NCBI RefSeq assembly: GCF_030272615.1
Contig: NC_081414.1
Span: forward strand, 813,419,069 to 813,483,068
Direction: 5' to 3'
Source: Cryptomeria japonica
Lineage: Eukaryota > Streptophyta > Pinopsida > Cupressales > Cupressaceae
DNA length: 64,000 bases
Below are positions 10,149 to 22,154 of the stretch, one piece after another. The notes under the pieces are model-generated. The model searched no databases. It was not told the DNA's origin and saw only the letters and a list, made by a program, of their open reading frames with translations. Both the position numbers and the translations under genes were made by a program. Every line of letters starts with the position of its first letter. Within the stretch, counting starts at the first letter, position 1.

Positions 10149-11853
10149 TGTTGTGATTTTATGACACCCTTGGTCCATCAGTGAGAACCGACTAGAGATA
10201 TGTTTCATGGACCAGCGCTGCCCCAGTTGATCAAGGAAAGAACCAATGGTCATGAAGTGTTAAGTGTTGTCTTGTCAGGAGGCAGGTTTCCCAATTCTTC
10301 CCCTTCATGACCTTGAAATCCCAGGTTTCCCAATTCTTTCCCTTCATGACCCCAGAATCCCGGAATCCCAGGTTTCCCAACTCTTTCCCTTCATGACCTT
10401 GGAATCCCAGGTTTCCCAAGTCTTTCCCTTCATGACCCCGGAATCTCGGAATCCCAAGTTTCCCAAGTCTTTCCCTTCATGACCTTAGAATCCCGGAATC
10501 CTAGGTTTCCCAATTCTTCCCCTTCATGACCCCAGAATCTCGGAATTTCAGGTTTCCCAAGTCTTTCACTTCGTGACTCCGGAACCCCGAAATCGCAAGT
10601 TTACCAATTCTTTCCCTTCATGACCCCGGAACCCCAAAATCCCAGGTTTCCCAATTCTTTCCCTTCATGACCCCGAAATCCAAGAATCCCAAGTTTCCCA
10701 ATTCTTTCCCTTCATGACCCAAGTTTCCCAATTCTTTCCCTTCATGACCCCAGAATCCCGGAATCTCAGGTTTCCAACTTCCGACGACTTGCAACACTTC
10801 CATATGATGTGATCAACACTCAAGGCTCTTGATGCTCCACCAACCACTGCAACTTGTCTACTTCTTTTCATGGAGCTACAGGGGCACATTTAATGTTTTT
10901 TGCAGAATGGCCATCATGTCTAGTACAAGGCCATGCTCATTTATAGTTACTTGATGGCCTTCATGTCAAGCCTACATGCTCTTTGGAATGTTAGACAATT
11001 CACCTTATAGAAGTACTTTTCTTCTTGGGATTGCCTTGTCAGGGTATGGCCAAGTTGCTTGCATGTACACCATGTCAGGTCTATGCACTTCTCTGCCTTC
11101 CCTGATTGGCATTCCTCTCCACACACAAGGGTCAAGGCTTTTCTTCCTTGACCATTGGTCTCTTCCCTACGGCCAATTTGCTATTTATAAGCTGTTAAGC
11201 CTCATTGTAAAGGGTTCTCTCCCTGCTGGCTTGAGCTATTCTTTACTCTTTCACTTCTCTTGAAGACTTGTATATTTCTTGCATATTTACGACTGTAAGT
11301 TTGGCCATTGGCCTGAGAATGAATTGAAATCATCATTCTTGCCTTCCTTCAACTTATGCATGTTGTGTATGTTTTCATACCTTCATTATAAGTGTATGTT
11401 TTGTGGGTTTTTCTCAAGTATATGTTGTGTTAACTTGTTTCTGGGTGTAACTTGTGGGAAACCTTCTCCCCTTTGACATTCAGCAAATTCTAACCTCCAT
11501 ACATGCGTTTGGGGTCATTCATGCAACAGAAGTTTGTGCATCTCCTGGATATTTCGATTGGTTCTTTGTGTCAAATCTGGGTGGGGAGAGAAACATCTCT
11601 TATCTTGGTGCATCACCTCCTTTCATTTTAGTATTTTCTTCTTCCCTTTTCCTCTGCAAGTTGTTAAGATAGGTTTAGAAGTAGAATTTGAAGTGTTGAG
11701 TTGGTTCAACACCTGCACTTGGATTGAGAAGGAAGTCGGCCTTCTCCGGAGATTCAACCCCCTTGGCGCAAGGTCCCACACTTCGGGGTTGTTTCCATGT
11801 TTCACAAAGTTGCTAAGTTGATAGCTTAGCAAGGGTGCAAACTTTTGTGACCA
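10149..11853 (+). repeat. 3' LTR of element C
   Basis: This direct repeat of the 5' LTR starts TGTTGTGATT at 10149 and ends GTGACCA at 11853. It is uninterrupted, about 1.7 kb, and includes the longer minisatellite at 10284-10770. Confidence 0.75.
10284..10770 (+). repeat. Minisatellite in 3' LTR of element C
   Basis: Eleven units carry the same CCCTTCATGACC core, with unit length varying between about 25 and 50 bp through gain or loss of a GAATCCCG block. The copy number differs from the 5' LTR, so the array changed after integration. Confidence 0.9.
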
Positions 11854-11854
11854 C

Positions 11855-12000
11855 TATGATTAATTTGTAGTAAGGAGATGAGAATGATTGTTATATTTTC
11901 ATTTTATTCTCCACACTAATTTGTATGCTCTGTTGTCCAAGCACATAGTTCTAGTTATTCTAGGTACTTGGGTATGCCCTAGGCTTTGTTTTTAAAAGAT
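11855..12000 (+). repeat. Right copy of about 145-bp direct duplication flanking element C
   Basis: This is about 96% identical to 2646-2790 by eye and starts immediately after the 3' LTR of element C. Homology ends at AAAGAT on both sides. Ordinary LTR integration gives 4-6 bp, so this is not a normal target duplication. Confidence 0.75.
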
Positions 12001-14402
12001 AAACAAAATATTTTCAATTTAGGTTTGTAGTGAGCCATTGGCTTTATATATTATAGATGATGGTCGATAAACATTTGAAAAAAAAAAGTAATTAATTCAT
12101 TTTTTCCTTAAAACGCTTTTATAAGCTTCTAGCATTCGCCAAAATACAGTTCTGCTATCATCATTTGAAGAAAGCATACAAACATTCACAATATCTCAAG
12201 TTTCAATTAAAATTATGCTGGCTTCAAATGTTTCAAGAGCCACATGCCCTATGACACAAATAAACCCACATATCCAAATGATATATCAAACTTTTTATGC
12301 TCTATTGTATTTAATAAAAGCTTTAACCACCATAATGGTTGCTTATATGCCTGCCATTACAATTTCTTCAATTTCTCTAAATGGCGACAAATTATTGTCT
12401 AATGTGCTTGCAAAAAGATCAATAAGATTGTGCATACTTATTCCTATAAATACAGTGTACCTTTTGATAAATATTATTGATTTTACAGTCAATTGCTATA
12501 ACTATATGCACCATAATTGCATAAATGTTTCTGGATTCAATTGTGTCAATTTTTTTTGCATCGAAACATTTATGCAATTATCTTAATGGATTGTGGAAAT
12601 TTGATATCATTATATGCACCATGTTAACTAAAAAACATCCACATTTTATCTATTTTCCACTTTGTTTCCAGGTCAGGGACAGCAGGGGACCTGGGAAACA
12701 TTTTTGGGACGGCCATCAATGAGGCCTTTTTATGGGTAGTCATAAAAATATCTATCTATATAGATAGACAGATAAGCGGAGGGGATGTGAGGAAATTTTT
12801 ACAATTGTTGCTGTACACGACATTGAGATTCAAGTTTAAAATTCACATAATGCATCAAATTCAAGATCCACTATTTAAATGTTCACAGACTCAAATATAG
12901 CTGCAAGTTCTTATACAAAATTTAAAACTAGACATTCCCATAATACATCTGATATTAATCTGAAAATATCATTACAAATATATAGTTCTAAAGTTCATAT
13001 CATAAATTACTCATTCACTTGCCTTGATGTCTGATTACTACCCTTGCTTTTCAAATAGCATGCTTGCACATGTAGCCTAAATAATTAATTACATATCAAG
13101 ATAGTAGTTCAGCACAGATGACTAATGGCACTGATAACAGTGATATAATATATTACTATTAAGTGAGTAACTTTCAGCAATTCACAGATGCACAGGCAAC
13201 TGACCCTCATTTGAAACACTACACATACAAATGTCCAGATGTACTAACAATGGGCACCTATTTTTATAAGAGCATTCTACAGCCTGTTCCAGTAAACTAT
13301 ACTAGAATATTTTGGGATACATCATATGCATGCTCCATTTTGTGATCTCATGCATGTATTCTCTCATACAATTAACTGAATTAATTCCCATGGGCAGGTT
13401 GCTGGAATTTGGGATGCAACACTGTTTCCGAGCATCCTGAGATTACTTGAATGCTGAAAACATCATGGATTTCAATTCAAAACACCAGGCACATGTCTGA
13501 AAGCAAAGATCTTTTGTTTCCATGTCTTGTCAAAATCCAAAGAATGCATAAAAATGTGATAGCTAGTACTAACCTACCTTACCCACTCACTTATCTAAAA
13601 TTAACCATAACTGAACCAGTAAACTACTAAACATGAAAAGGAAGTCCAACTGCAAAGACAAGGAGCTGCTTACGAAGAAGATTTGGAGGCAAGGGTAGCT
13701 TTTCAAGTTATAATTAAATATTGCGTGTGCAGCAAAAGAACAATCACAAGCCTTAAGAAATATTACAACTACAAGAAGGAATTTTTTTGTTTTAATATTT
13801 TTAAATCAATTATAAATTACAAAATAAAGTGCAAATGTCTTGCAAGCATTAAGGAATATTTCAAACAGAATGGGGATCTTTTTTGTTGATTTTTTATTAA
13901 ATTAATAATTAAAAACAAGTGCAAACATCATGTGGGCATCTAGTTGTTGCCGAGACATTCAAGGGATGCAACATATGTCCCCAACCACCTTGAGGATGGC
14001 CAAATGTCCTCAAGACATGGGCCTCACCTACAAGATGTACCTGAAATTCTTCACAAGGGATGTCCACTTTGAGATGTCCCTTAAAGAAAACCTAAAGCAA
14101 GTCCACACATGTCTATAACAAATGTTGGAATCTATTCACTCCCGATATTGACATCCCTTTTCCTCTTAACCAAAATGCTACATAAAAACATGGAAAATTG
14201 TAGCATCATTTATCTTAATTAACCTATGAACTGCAAACGCAACATTAACCTCAACCTAACAAAACTAGCATGCCATTGGAAGAACTCAAATACAACCCTA
14301 GGTTTCTAATAATGCCATTTGTACACAAAAACCCAAATACAACCCTAGGTTTATAATAATGCCATCAAAACACAAAATCCAAAACCTCAATTCAATACTT
14401 TT
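12001..14402. other. AT-rich intergenic or intronic sequence
   Basis: No coding similarity is convincing; the open frames here are short and of random composition. An 18-bp perfect palindrome of TCTATCTATATAGATAGA lies at 12751-12768. A GGGAC/GGCC-rich patch at 12668-12715 resembles G-rich patches at 31085-31270 and 33545-33640, which hints at one dispersed repeat family. Confidence 0.4.
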
Positions 14403-15090
14403 TTGCAAATGGGAACCTCCCTCCCTTTGCAACAATTGCAATCAGACCAATCCACAATAGTCTCTTTTGCAAAAGAAAAGGAACCTGAACAAGCACCAAA
14501 GGCACCTGCAAAAGTATGTGCAGAAGAATATTTGAAAGATCAGATCCTTGGAGATAAAGATAAAGGAGTTCAAACTAGAAGAAGACTTGTTGAGGCCAGT
14601 GAACAAGCAAATTTTTGTTTGTTATCCAAGGTTGAGCCATAGACCTTTGCAGAGGCTAGCAGAGATGATGGATGGATGAAGGCAATGGAAGAAGAGTCGA
14701 ATCAGATAGAAAAGAATCAGACATGGGAATCAGTACCCAAACCGCTAGACAAGAATGTCATAGGAACAAAGTGGGAGTTCCAGAACAAGCTGAATGAAAA
14801 TGGAGAAGTCATAAGAAACAAGGCAAGACTAGTTTGTAAAGGCTATTCACAAGATGAAGGTATAGATTTTGAGGAAACTTTTTCTCTAGTAGCTAGGATG
14901 GAAGCTATAAGAAGACTTCTTGCATTTGCCACTTACAAGAAGTTTAAGGTATATCAAATGGATGTTAAGTCACATTCTTGAATGGAGAACTTGAGGGAGA
15001 GGTTTACATTGAACAACCAAATGGGTTTCAATTGTCAAAAGATCTAGATATGGTATGCAAACTCAAGAAGGCACTTAGGAATCAACTTAG
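14403..15090 (+). pseudogene. Copia-type polyprotein fragment (start of reverse transcriptase)
   Basis: The frame reads through [34 protein letters not shown] and [20 protein letters not shown] to YQMDVKS, the conserved N-terminal block of Ty1/Copia reverse transcriptases. A TAG at 14640-14642 breaks the frame upstream. A one-base deletion near 14972-14980 shifts it; in the next frame it continues as [18 protein letters not shown]. It stops about eight bases before an LTR-like sequence, so most of reverse transcriptase and all of RNase H are missing. Dead element. Confidence 0.9.
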
Positions 15091-15097
15091 GAAAACA

Positions 15098-15784
15098 TGT
15101 TGTGATGTATTTGGATTCCCTTTATCTCTTAGAGTGGACTGCATTTAGGGCAATTGCTCATGGTGGTCAACTTACTGTAATTTATGTTTATTGTGCCTAT
15201 GGCTGACCTATTTAAGTGTTTTCAATGAATAAGTTGATATAAATAGATGTGCGGATGTGTGAATTATGTTGTGGATTGATTGAGGATGATGTAGAAGTAT
15301 ATATATGGAAGCACAAGTGTGAATATCAGTTGGTGATGTGTTTATGATCAGGATATCCTACTATATTCAATTCATCTTTTCTTTGTGCATGTCTAAAGAC
15401 AATGAGTCCTTTTGGCAGCTTGTGTAGATATGTATCTTGCCCTAGGATCGTGAGTATCAGTAATGCAAGCCCATTGTATCTTGACCTAAGGTTGTGCACC
15501 TTAGCTTACAAGTCCAAATCAGAAGCAATGAGCTTCCTTGGCCTAGAACCTACTACTTTGTAATCAATTTTCATATAGTGAGATAGTTCTCACAGTGGTT
15601 TTTCCCACTTTGGGTTTTCCATGTAAAATTCGAGTGTCCATGTGTTTGGTGTTTGTTGTTCTATTCTTCATTGGTGTTTAGTTGGTTAATTATAATTGAT
15701 AAGTGTTTGTGATTGAAGAAATTTAAGAAATGGGACAAGACTGATTCACCCCCCCCCCCTCTCAGTCTTGTTGTGTGTTCAACA
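15098..15784 (+). repeat. Copia-type LTR
   Basis: It begins TGTTGTGATG and ends TTCAACA (TGTTG...CAACA). It has the usual Copia U5 signatures: a 'gtggtttttcccactttgggtttt' type segment (15594-15618) and a C-rich run followed by TCTCAGT (15747-15768). It directly follows the truncated reverse transcriptase, so the internal region between is deleted. No target duplication was found. Confidence 0.7.
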
Positions 15785-16045
15785 TAAACATAAACACACA
15801 CACATATAATCATCTTAATCCTTCAGACAAATCATGTAATATCTATATTCATTTTTAGTATTCAACCAAAATAGGGGTTGAATGAGGGAACACAATAGGG
15901 TGCCCAAAGCAACCCTCACACTAAGCCCAAGAGCAAACTTAATACCCCTTGGCCCACATGTGGTAGACATGTCAACCATCCACCATGGGGTGGCCTACTT
16001 AGTGCAGGTGCTCGTCTCTACCCTCCCTATTTGTGTCACCTTATT

Positions 16046-16588
16046 CACCTACCTATAATTTCCCTAAGAATGTTGAGTGTAGATTAGACATTGTTTTTCT
16101 AATCTTCCTTCTCCAAATTCGATGCCTTCCTTCGAATGTTGTTTTGCCTTATATATACCCCTCTAAAAGAAACAAAGGGTCGTGTCTTTTACTTGGTTAC
16201 AAACATTCTGAAAGGGCATCTTTCCTTGATGTCTCTTCATGAATGAACCAATGCTGCCTCTTCAATTAATTATTATTGATGCCTTTGTCTAATATACAAA
16301 TCATTGCATCATCATAATCTTTGTTCTGCTAATTGCAATTGCTAGCCATAACATACTTAATATTGTTTTGAACGCTGCTCATAATTAAGTCAGAACTTAT
16401 TATTATTAGATGCTACTGTATCGCTGCCTGCATCGATGTTGGACTAGATCAATAGGATGGAAGCAACATCTCCTCTCTTTTTGTCATGACACAATTTAGA
16501 TTACAACAAATTGTAAAGTCTTAGAAATAAGACAATTTTCTTTTGCTTAGGATGGTGTGAGTGTTGGGTATCATGGTTGGGCATGACA
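16046..16588 (-). repeat. Partial 3' LTR of element D
   Basis: On the minus strand it starts TGTCATGCCC at 16588 and matches 32195-32752 (5' LTR). The LTR end (GGGGACATTACA) is missing on this side, so this copy is truncated at about 16046. A purine-rich tract precedes it (CAAGAAGGGCAAAT on the minus strand), the likely polypurine tract. Confidence 0.75.
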
Positions 16589-18180
16589 ATTTGCCCTTCT
16601 TGAGATTGCTTGTCCACAAGCAATTTTAAATTTGGATGGTCAAAGATTTCAACTCATTCCCAAGTAGCATCTTTGTTAGACTTGTGTGAATATTGTTGTC
16701 ATTGATGTCAAACCAGTTATCCGGTTTGTACCAGACAATATATGCAGTTCAGTGTTACCCGGTTTGGTATAGATGTTGTATGCAGTCGATATGTGCAATT
16801 TTCAATATGAGCAGGTGATGAGCGTTTTGATACGGCTATGTGTTGTGATGTGCAGAAAGATGGAGTTGATATAATGGAGTGATTTTCGGAAGATCCTTTC
16901 CTCCAGAGTCCTATGTTGTGGTTAAACTAGTCCCAGTATCATTTACGCATTCCGGTATCAACTATTTTGGTCATGTCAATTGTATCTCTTCAAGTTTCGT
17001 GTTGCAGTATTCTTGGTATGTGTGGAATCTGTATCTTTGAAGTTGGAGATGTTGTGGCTGAATTTTGTGATAATGGGTTAGTATCTTTGGGTCTGGATGG
17101 CCCTGTCCCATTCCGCTAATCTCGGTATATGCATTGGCAAATGAAGTGTGGAAAAAGAAGCATGTAAAGATTTTGTGGAGGCCGATGTGGTTGTCTTGTT
17201 TATGTTCTATTGGATAACGTGTTGAGTTAGGCCGACACACTATCCCATGTTTGTGTCCTTCGGTATATATATATAAGCATGGTGAATGTGTGTACGAGGA
17301 ATGAAGGTGTGTGTGTATGTGGAAGAGACATAGCAGCAAAGATAGCAGAAGAGTGTGAAGTGTGAGTTGCAGACAAAGAAAGCAGTTGGTGCAGAGTCAG
17401 AGTGCAGTTAGTGTTGCAGTGTTGCAGTAGTCCTTTACCAAACCTGCTATAGGACAGTTGTACAAAGATCTTTCACCAGATTTGATTTAGAGTTTGTGAA
17501 TTGTGATCTGAGCTTAATCTTGGAACTGATCTCATGCATTTGGAGATGCAATCCTCTTCAATTCAATCCTACCCGTTGCAATGAGCATTCCAGCAGTAAG
17601 CCGTCTTTTGTATCTTTGCAGTGAGTTGTCTGGTAGTGAGCCATTTTTGTAATCTAGTAGTGAGCCACCCAACTGTGAGCCACCCCTTTTGTAAAACACC
17701 ATATAACTAGTTATATTTTCCTGAGAGTTAACACTCTTCGTGGTTTTTCCCATTTAGGTTTTCCACATATAAAATCCAGTGTTCCTTTTGTGGTTGCGAA
17801 TTTCATGTTTGTTCTACATTTGTTGTTTCATGTGTTAAGCATATTTGGTTAATTGATCAAAAAGTTTAAGTTTGGTAAAAGGTTTTAATATCTATGGGAA
17901 CATAGATTCACCCCCCCCCCTCTCAGTATTCTGATCCCTTCACCCAAATCAACAATCTTCCATTTGTAGACCTTCCATTTAATCAAGTACTCAAAAATTG
18001 ACTTGTATCTCAATCTCTTCTCTCACACATCAAGAATGGTTTCAAGTTTGACTATTAGCTAGCCTTCATCATCGAGCGAAGGTAATTCCAAACATGGAGT
18101 AACATGTTGTCCTAACACCTTTTTGAGTCGAGACAAATGAAAGATATTGTGGATCCTGTTGTTTGTTGGTAGTTCCAATT
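16589..18180 (-). pseudogene. Chromodomain of element D, split by a solo LTR
   Basis: Before the insertion (18180 to 17955, minus strand) the frame includes LPSLDDEG, ETILDVREKRLRYKSI and EYLIKWK. After it (16693 to 16589) the frame resumes with NKDATWE and HPNLKLLVDKQSQEG. Together these are the typical chromovirus chromodomain (IKWK ... DATWE). In chromoviruses this domain directs integration towards modified chromatin. There is an in-frame stop in each half. No clear target duplication remains at the solo LTR. Confidence 0.85.
16694..17954 (+). mobile_element. Copia-type solo LTR (1.26 kb)
   Basis: It begins TGTTGTCATTGATGTCAAAC and ends AAATCAACA. It carries the Copia-type U5 signature 'gtggtttttccc' (17741-17752) and a C-tract plus TCTCAGT (17910-17927), plus a TATATATATAA-type TATA region at 17264-17274. 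No internal region or second LTR is present, and it splits the chromodomain of element D. Confidence 0.75.
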
Positions 18181-18189
18181 CGTAGGCTA

Positions 18190-19150
18190 TGTAATGTCCC
18201 CTTATGGGTTTAGGGATGCTTTAGCCATAATTAATCAATTTCAAGATACTTATGACTCAGACTGAATATATTAGGAGACAACTCCACCTTAACATACATC
18301 AAATCAATGATATTTCGCAAATCAATCAATTAAATATTCATAAATAGATTATTCGTCCATCAAACATCCCTAGTTCTTAATGTAAGTATCAAACCAATTG
18401 TAATGTCCCCTATTAGGAACATCTCCTTCCCCACTTCTTAAATACTGATAGTAATAACATGTTTTAGACTATACGTATACTAATTTCTTATGTATTATGA
18501 ATATATATATGAAATTAAGTATGACTGTCATACATATTGCAGTCCATATTAATATTACTATTTATTCTGCATAAGAACATTATCGGGCTTCATATATTAA
18601 GCATACTTATTAAACACATCCCCATGCATACCACCAAGAACAAGGATGTTACTACCTGTAACTTAATAACAGTTCTGATCTGATTTGATCCATGGTGATC
18701 CTACTAGATGTTTTTGATTCCTTTCCTTTATATCTCTCAATGTGAGGGAGAGGTCACACCTCTTCATCATGTATGTCCTTTGGCAAGAGACACACCCTTT
18801 CACCATTCTCTTTGATAGAGTGCAACTCTTCATTATTTCTGCCCTTTGAAAGGGACACAACCTCTCATAATCAGATCTGCACTTATTATTTAAATCAGAT
18901 CTGCACTTCTCATTTCCAAATTATCCCCCCTCTCAAATGAGGTTCTCTTCTCCCTTTTATATCTCATTGTTGAGGGAGTCACAACCTTTCCTTTCATTTC
19001 TTTTGACTTTTCATTAACTTAATTAATTTTTAATTAATCATATTTAATTATATTTAATTATTTTACTTTATATTTTAATTTAATTTTAAATATTTTAATT
19101 TTATTATTATCATTTATTATTGAATTTTATTTCAAAGTGGGGACATTACA
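18190..19150 (-). mobile_element. LTR-derived insertion with GGCTA target duplication
   Basis: Perfect 12-bp inverted ends (TGTAATGTCCCC at 18190, GGGGACATTACA ending 19150) are flanked by GGCTA (18185-18189 and 19151-19155). A second TGTAATGTCCCC preceded by ACCAAT lies at 18399-18410; the same ACCAAT|TGTAATGTCCCC junction marks the primer site/LTR border of element D at 31010. I therefore read 18399-19150 as a minus-strand LTR and 18190-18398 as leftover internal or 3' LTR sequence. The element has no coding capacity. Confidence 0.75.
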
Positions 19151-19159
19151 GGCTACCTC

Positions 19160-20230
19160 TTCTATCTTTCTCAAAATCTTGTATGCTCCATAGAATCTAG
19201 GTTTAAGCTTCTCAGCTCTACTTACCTTGATTGACAACTGCTTAGGTTGCAACCTTAAGAAAACCAAGCCCCCTACATCAAATGTCCTTTCGATCTGGTT
19301 TCAATTGGCATAAATCTTTTGTTGAATCTGTGTGTGGTGTAGATTATCCTTGTGTGTATTCATAATATCCATGTTTTGCCGCACAAAGTCCTTGGCCCCT
19401 AACACATGACTTTCTTGGAGGATCAATCTTCCAAATGAGGTTGCCTCGTATCCATACAAGGCCTTGAAGGGGCTCATTCCTATCGACACATTGATGGGTG
19501 GTATTATAACTATATTCCCCAAGGTGTAACCACTTGATCCATGCATTTTGCTTACAATCTCCATTTGTCCATCATTTTGGGGATGATAGCTTGTGCTTTG
19601 TATGAGTTTTGTCCCTGCTAGTCGAAAGAGTTCTTGCCAAAATAGGCTAAGGAATCAATTTTCTCTATCACTGACGATGTTTCTAGGGAGGCCATGTAAT
19701 CCGAAAATTTCCTTGAAGAAGACATCGGCTCCTTGAGGAGCCCTTTAATTAGTGGATGTTGCCATGAAATGTGCATATTGGGGCGATCCACCACCATGTA
19801 TATGCAATCTTTGCCTTGTACTTTTGGAAGTCCATTTATGAAGTCCATTAAATCACTCCAAATTTTTATTAGGAACAGGTAGCGGCTGTAGGAGGCCTAC
19901 TGGATGGGCTTGTTTTGCTTTGTTCCTTTAGCAAGTTATGCATTTTTGGACATGTTTAAGGACATCTTTCTTGAGACCTTTCCAAGAGTATTTCTCTTCC
20001 TTGCTTATAAGTTTTGTAGTACCCTTGGTGACCCACTATAGGATTGCCATGGTATTCTCTAACGATCTTCTCCATCTTTGAGCTCCATACAAGGTATACC
20101 TTATTTTTGTATAGGATGAGTTCTTCCACCACCTTAAATTCTTCATTTTGTATATTCCCTTCTAGGATGTCACTGGCTTGTGGATCTCTGGCATACTCGG
20201 CAATAATGAAAGTTTTCCAATCCACCGAGA
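19160..20230 (-). pseudogene. Integrase of element D
   Basis: The HHCC-type zinc-binding region reads IVREYHGNPIVGHQGYYKT (about 20090-20030). The core begins MDFINGLPKVQGKDCIYMVV (19848 downward) and the C-terminal part has GMSPFKALYGYEAT (about 19480-19430). These are standard Gypsy integrase blocks. The frame is broken at several points (about 19950, 19850 and 19570), so no active enzyme could be made. Confidence 0.9.
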
Positions 20231-20239
20231 TGTCTATTA

Positions 20240-20690
20240 TGGAGCATAGGTGGGGTCTTCATGAAAGGGCATCTGCTACAACATTGTTTTTCCCCTTCAT
20301 GTATTTGATATCAAAATCATAGGCTTATATTTTACTCACCCATTTCTATTGTCTTTCATTTAAATCCTTTTGGTTTAGGAAAAATCTTAGGCTACTATGA
20401 TCGAGTTTTACAATGAATGTCCCACAAACTAGGTATTGCCTCAATTTAGCTAAGGCATGCATGATTGCTAGCATCTCCTTGTCATATATGGAACAGCTTC
20501 TTTCAATTTCCTTTAGTTTTCTATTTTCAAAGGCTATAAGATGTTTGTTTTGCATTAATACTACTCCAATGCCTTCGCTAGAAGCATCACATTCTAACTC
20601 AAATGGTAATGAAAATTCAGGATTGCTAGAACGGGATAGGAGCCCATTACTTCCTTAAGTTTCTCAAAAGTTTGTTGTGCCTTTTCCTTC
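20240..20690 (-). pseudogene. RNase H of element D
   Basis: Minus-strand frame 20555-20346 reads IAFENRKLKEIERSCSIYDK, EMLAIMHALAKLRQYLVCG and KLDHSSLRFFLNQKDLNERQ, the classic Gypsy RNase H segment. The upstream connection region (to about 20690) is in another frame. Confidence 0.9.
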
Positions 20691-20699
20691 CACGAGAAT

Positions 20700-21560
20700 G
20701 TGCCCTTCTTGGTTAAGTTGGTCAATGGGGCTGCAAACTTTGAAAAGCCCTTGACGAATCTTCAATAGTAACTGCGAAGTTCCAAAAAATCCCCTTGGGT
20801 GTGTTAAGGTCCTTGGTTTTGGTCAACTCCTTATGGCTTCAATATTTTTGTCGTCAATGCTAACACCTTGAGCACTGATCTTGTGTCCCAGATATAGAAT
20901 CTCCTCTAACCCAAATTCACACTTGGATAATTTAGCAAATAGGGATTGTTGTTCAAGTATTTCCAGCACTTCATCTATGTGTTTTAAATGTTCCTACCAA
21001 GTTTTGCTATAGATTGAAATATCATCAAAGAAGACTAAGAGAAATTTCCTTAGTTGTTTTCTAAAAATGTGGTTCATACATGATTGGAAGGTAGTCGGGG
21101 CGTTTGTTAGGCCAAAGGGTAAGACAAGCAATTCGAAGTGTCCAAAATGGCACCTAAAAGCTGTTTTAGGAACATCTTCCTTTCTTAACCTTATTTCATG
21201 ATACCCTAAATGCGGGTCGATTTTTGAGAATATATTGCTCCATGAAGTTTCTCAATTAGTTCATCGACCCTGAGAATGAGGTATTGATTTTTGATAGTTT
21301 TTTTTATTAAGTGCCCTATCGTCAATGCACACTTTCATGGTGCCATCTTTCTTTTTTACTAGTATGATAGAGGCAAAAGGATTAAAAGCTAGGTTGGATA
21401 TGTCCCATTTTCAACAACTTTTTTATGGCTTTCTCAATTTCTTCTTTATATCTTCGTGGATGACAGTAGGGTGTGGTAATTGCAGGTTTTGCCCCTTCCT
21501 CCAATTCAATGATCTGCTCAAAGCCTCTCTTTGGAGGAAGCCCTAAAGGAATGTTGTCAA
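20700..21560 (-). pseudogene. Reverse transcriptase of element D
   Basis: Minus-strand frames contain GTMKVCIDDRALNKK (about 21345-21300, normally DGSWRMCIDYRALNK) and the catalytic-site remnant FFDDISIYSKTW (about 21033-20998, normally YxDDILIYS). Several frameshifts separate the blocks. The active-site aspartates are still present, but the gene is dead. Confidence 0.88.
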
Positions 21561-21588
21561 ATACTTTCTTGTGTTTCTTTAAGATTAG

Positions 21589-21978
21589 TTAGCTATCAGT
21601 GTTTATAGTTTTGCCTTGGAAAGAGGATTTTTCAAGAATCATGCATTGGGCAGCCCATTCCCCTTGTCCATGTCTAAAGATTCTTTCCATCCTCTTGGAT
21701 GAAACTAATCTTAGTGATCCATTGGATAGCCCTCGTAAAAGGACTTCTTGCCCATGATGTTTAAAACAAAGTTCCAATTTTGGAAGGTCTAGGTAGAAAT
21801 GTCCCAAGGAGTGCAACCATGGGGTGCCCAAGATCACATTGGTGTTTCCCAAATTTACTACATAGAAATCTTCTTTGATGGGATGAATTTTTTTAGTACA
21901 TGGGGAAGTGGTTCCATTAGCCAAGGCTACTTTAAAAACCTTAAAACATTTTGTTTCTAATTTCATTCTTATAACCAA
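21589..21978 (-). pseudogene. Retropepsin-like protease of element D
   Basis: The frame contains EDFYVVNLGNTNVILGTPWL, the conserved C-terminal half of Gypsy aspartic protease (ILGTPWL). The N-terminal part with the catalytic Asp is outside this frame and decayed. It lies between the zinc knuckles and reverse transcriptase, as expected. Confidence 0.82.
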
Positions 21979-22154
21979 TTTTTTGTCAATAAAATTGTGA
22001 GTTGCCCCACTACCACGAGGGTGATTACCTTTTGTCCTCTTAGAACACTCTAATTCGGAAAGGGTGGTGTTTGGATGCCGTTGAGATGACAGCTAGGGTT
22101 CCATGCTCTTCTTCTTCTTCACCCCCTCTTCTTTGCCTAGGGTTTCCATGCTTC

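Larger units (their letters stand above)
2800..11853 (+). mobile_element. Element C: LTR retrotransposon derivative without pol
   Basis: Two long direct repeats (2800-7751 interrupted by element A, and 10149-11853) flank a 2.4-kb internal region. LTRs begin TGTTGTGATTTTATGACACC (5' copy slightly diverged) and end near TTTGTGACA. The internal region has one broken open frame (8100-9941) with no recognisable protease, reverse transcriptase or integrase, so the element is non-autonomous. No canonical primer-binding site was found right after the 5' LTR; a TGGCGACTCTG word at 7867-7877 is a possible alternative. LTR divergence of a few percent indicates an old insertion. Confidence 0.75.

Noticed and set aside
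12215-12586. 123-codon plus-strand frame
   Set aside because: AT-rich composition, no recognisable motif, no splice or repeat support; most likely chance.
18190-19150. MITE or TIR DNA transposon because of perfect 12-bp inverted ends
   Set aside because: The 5-bp duplication, TG...CA ends and an internal junction identical to the LTR/primer-site border of element D fit an LTR-derived element better.
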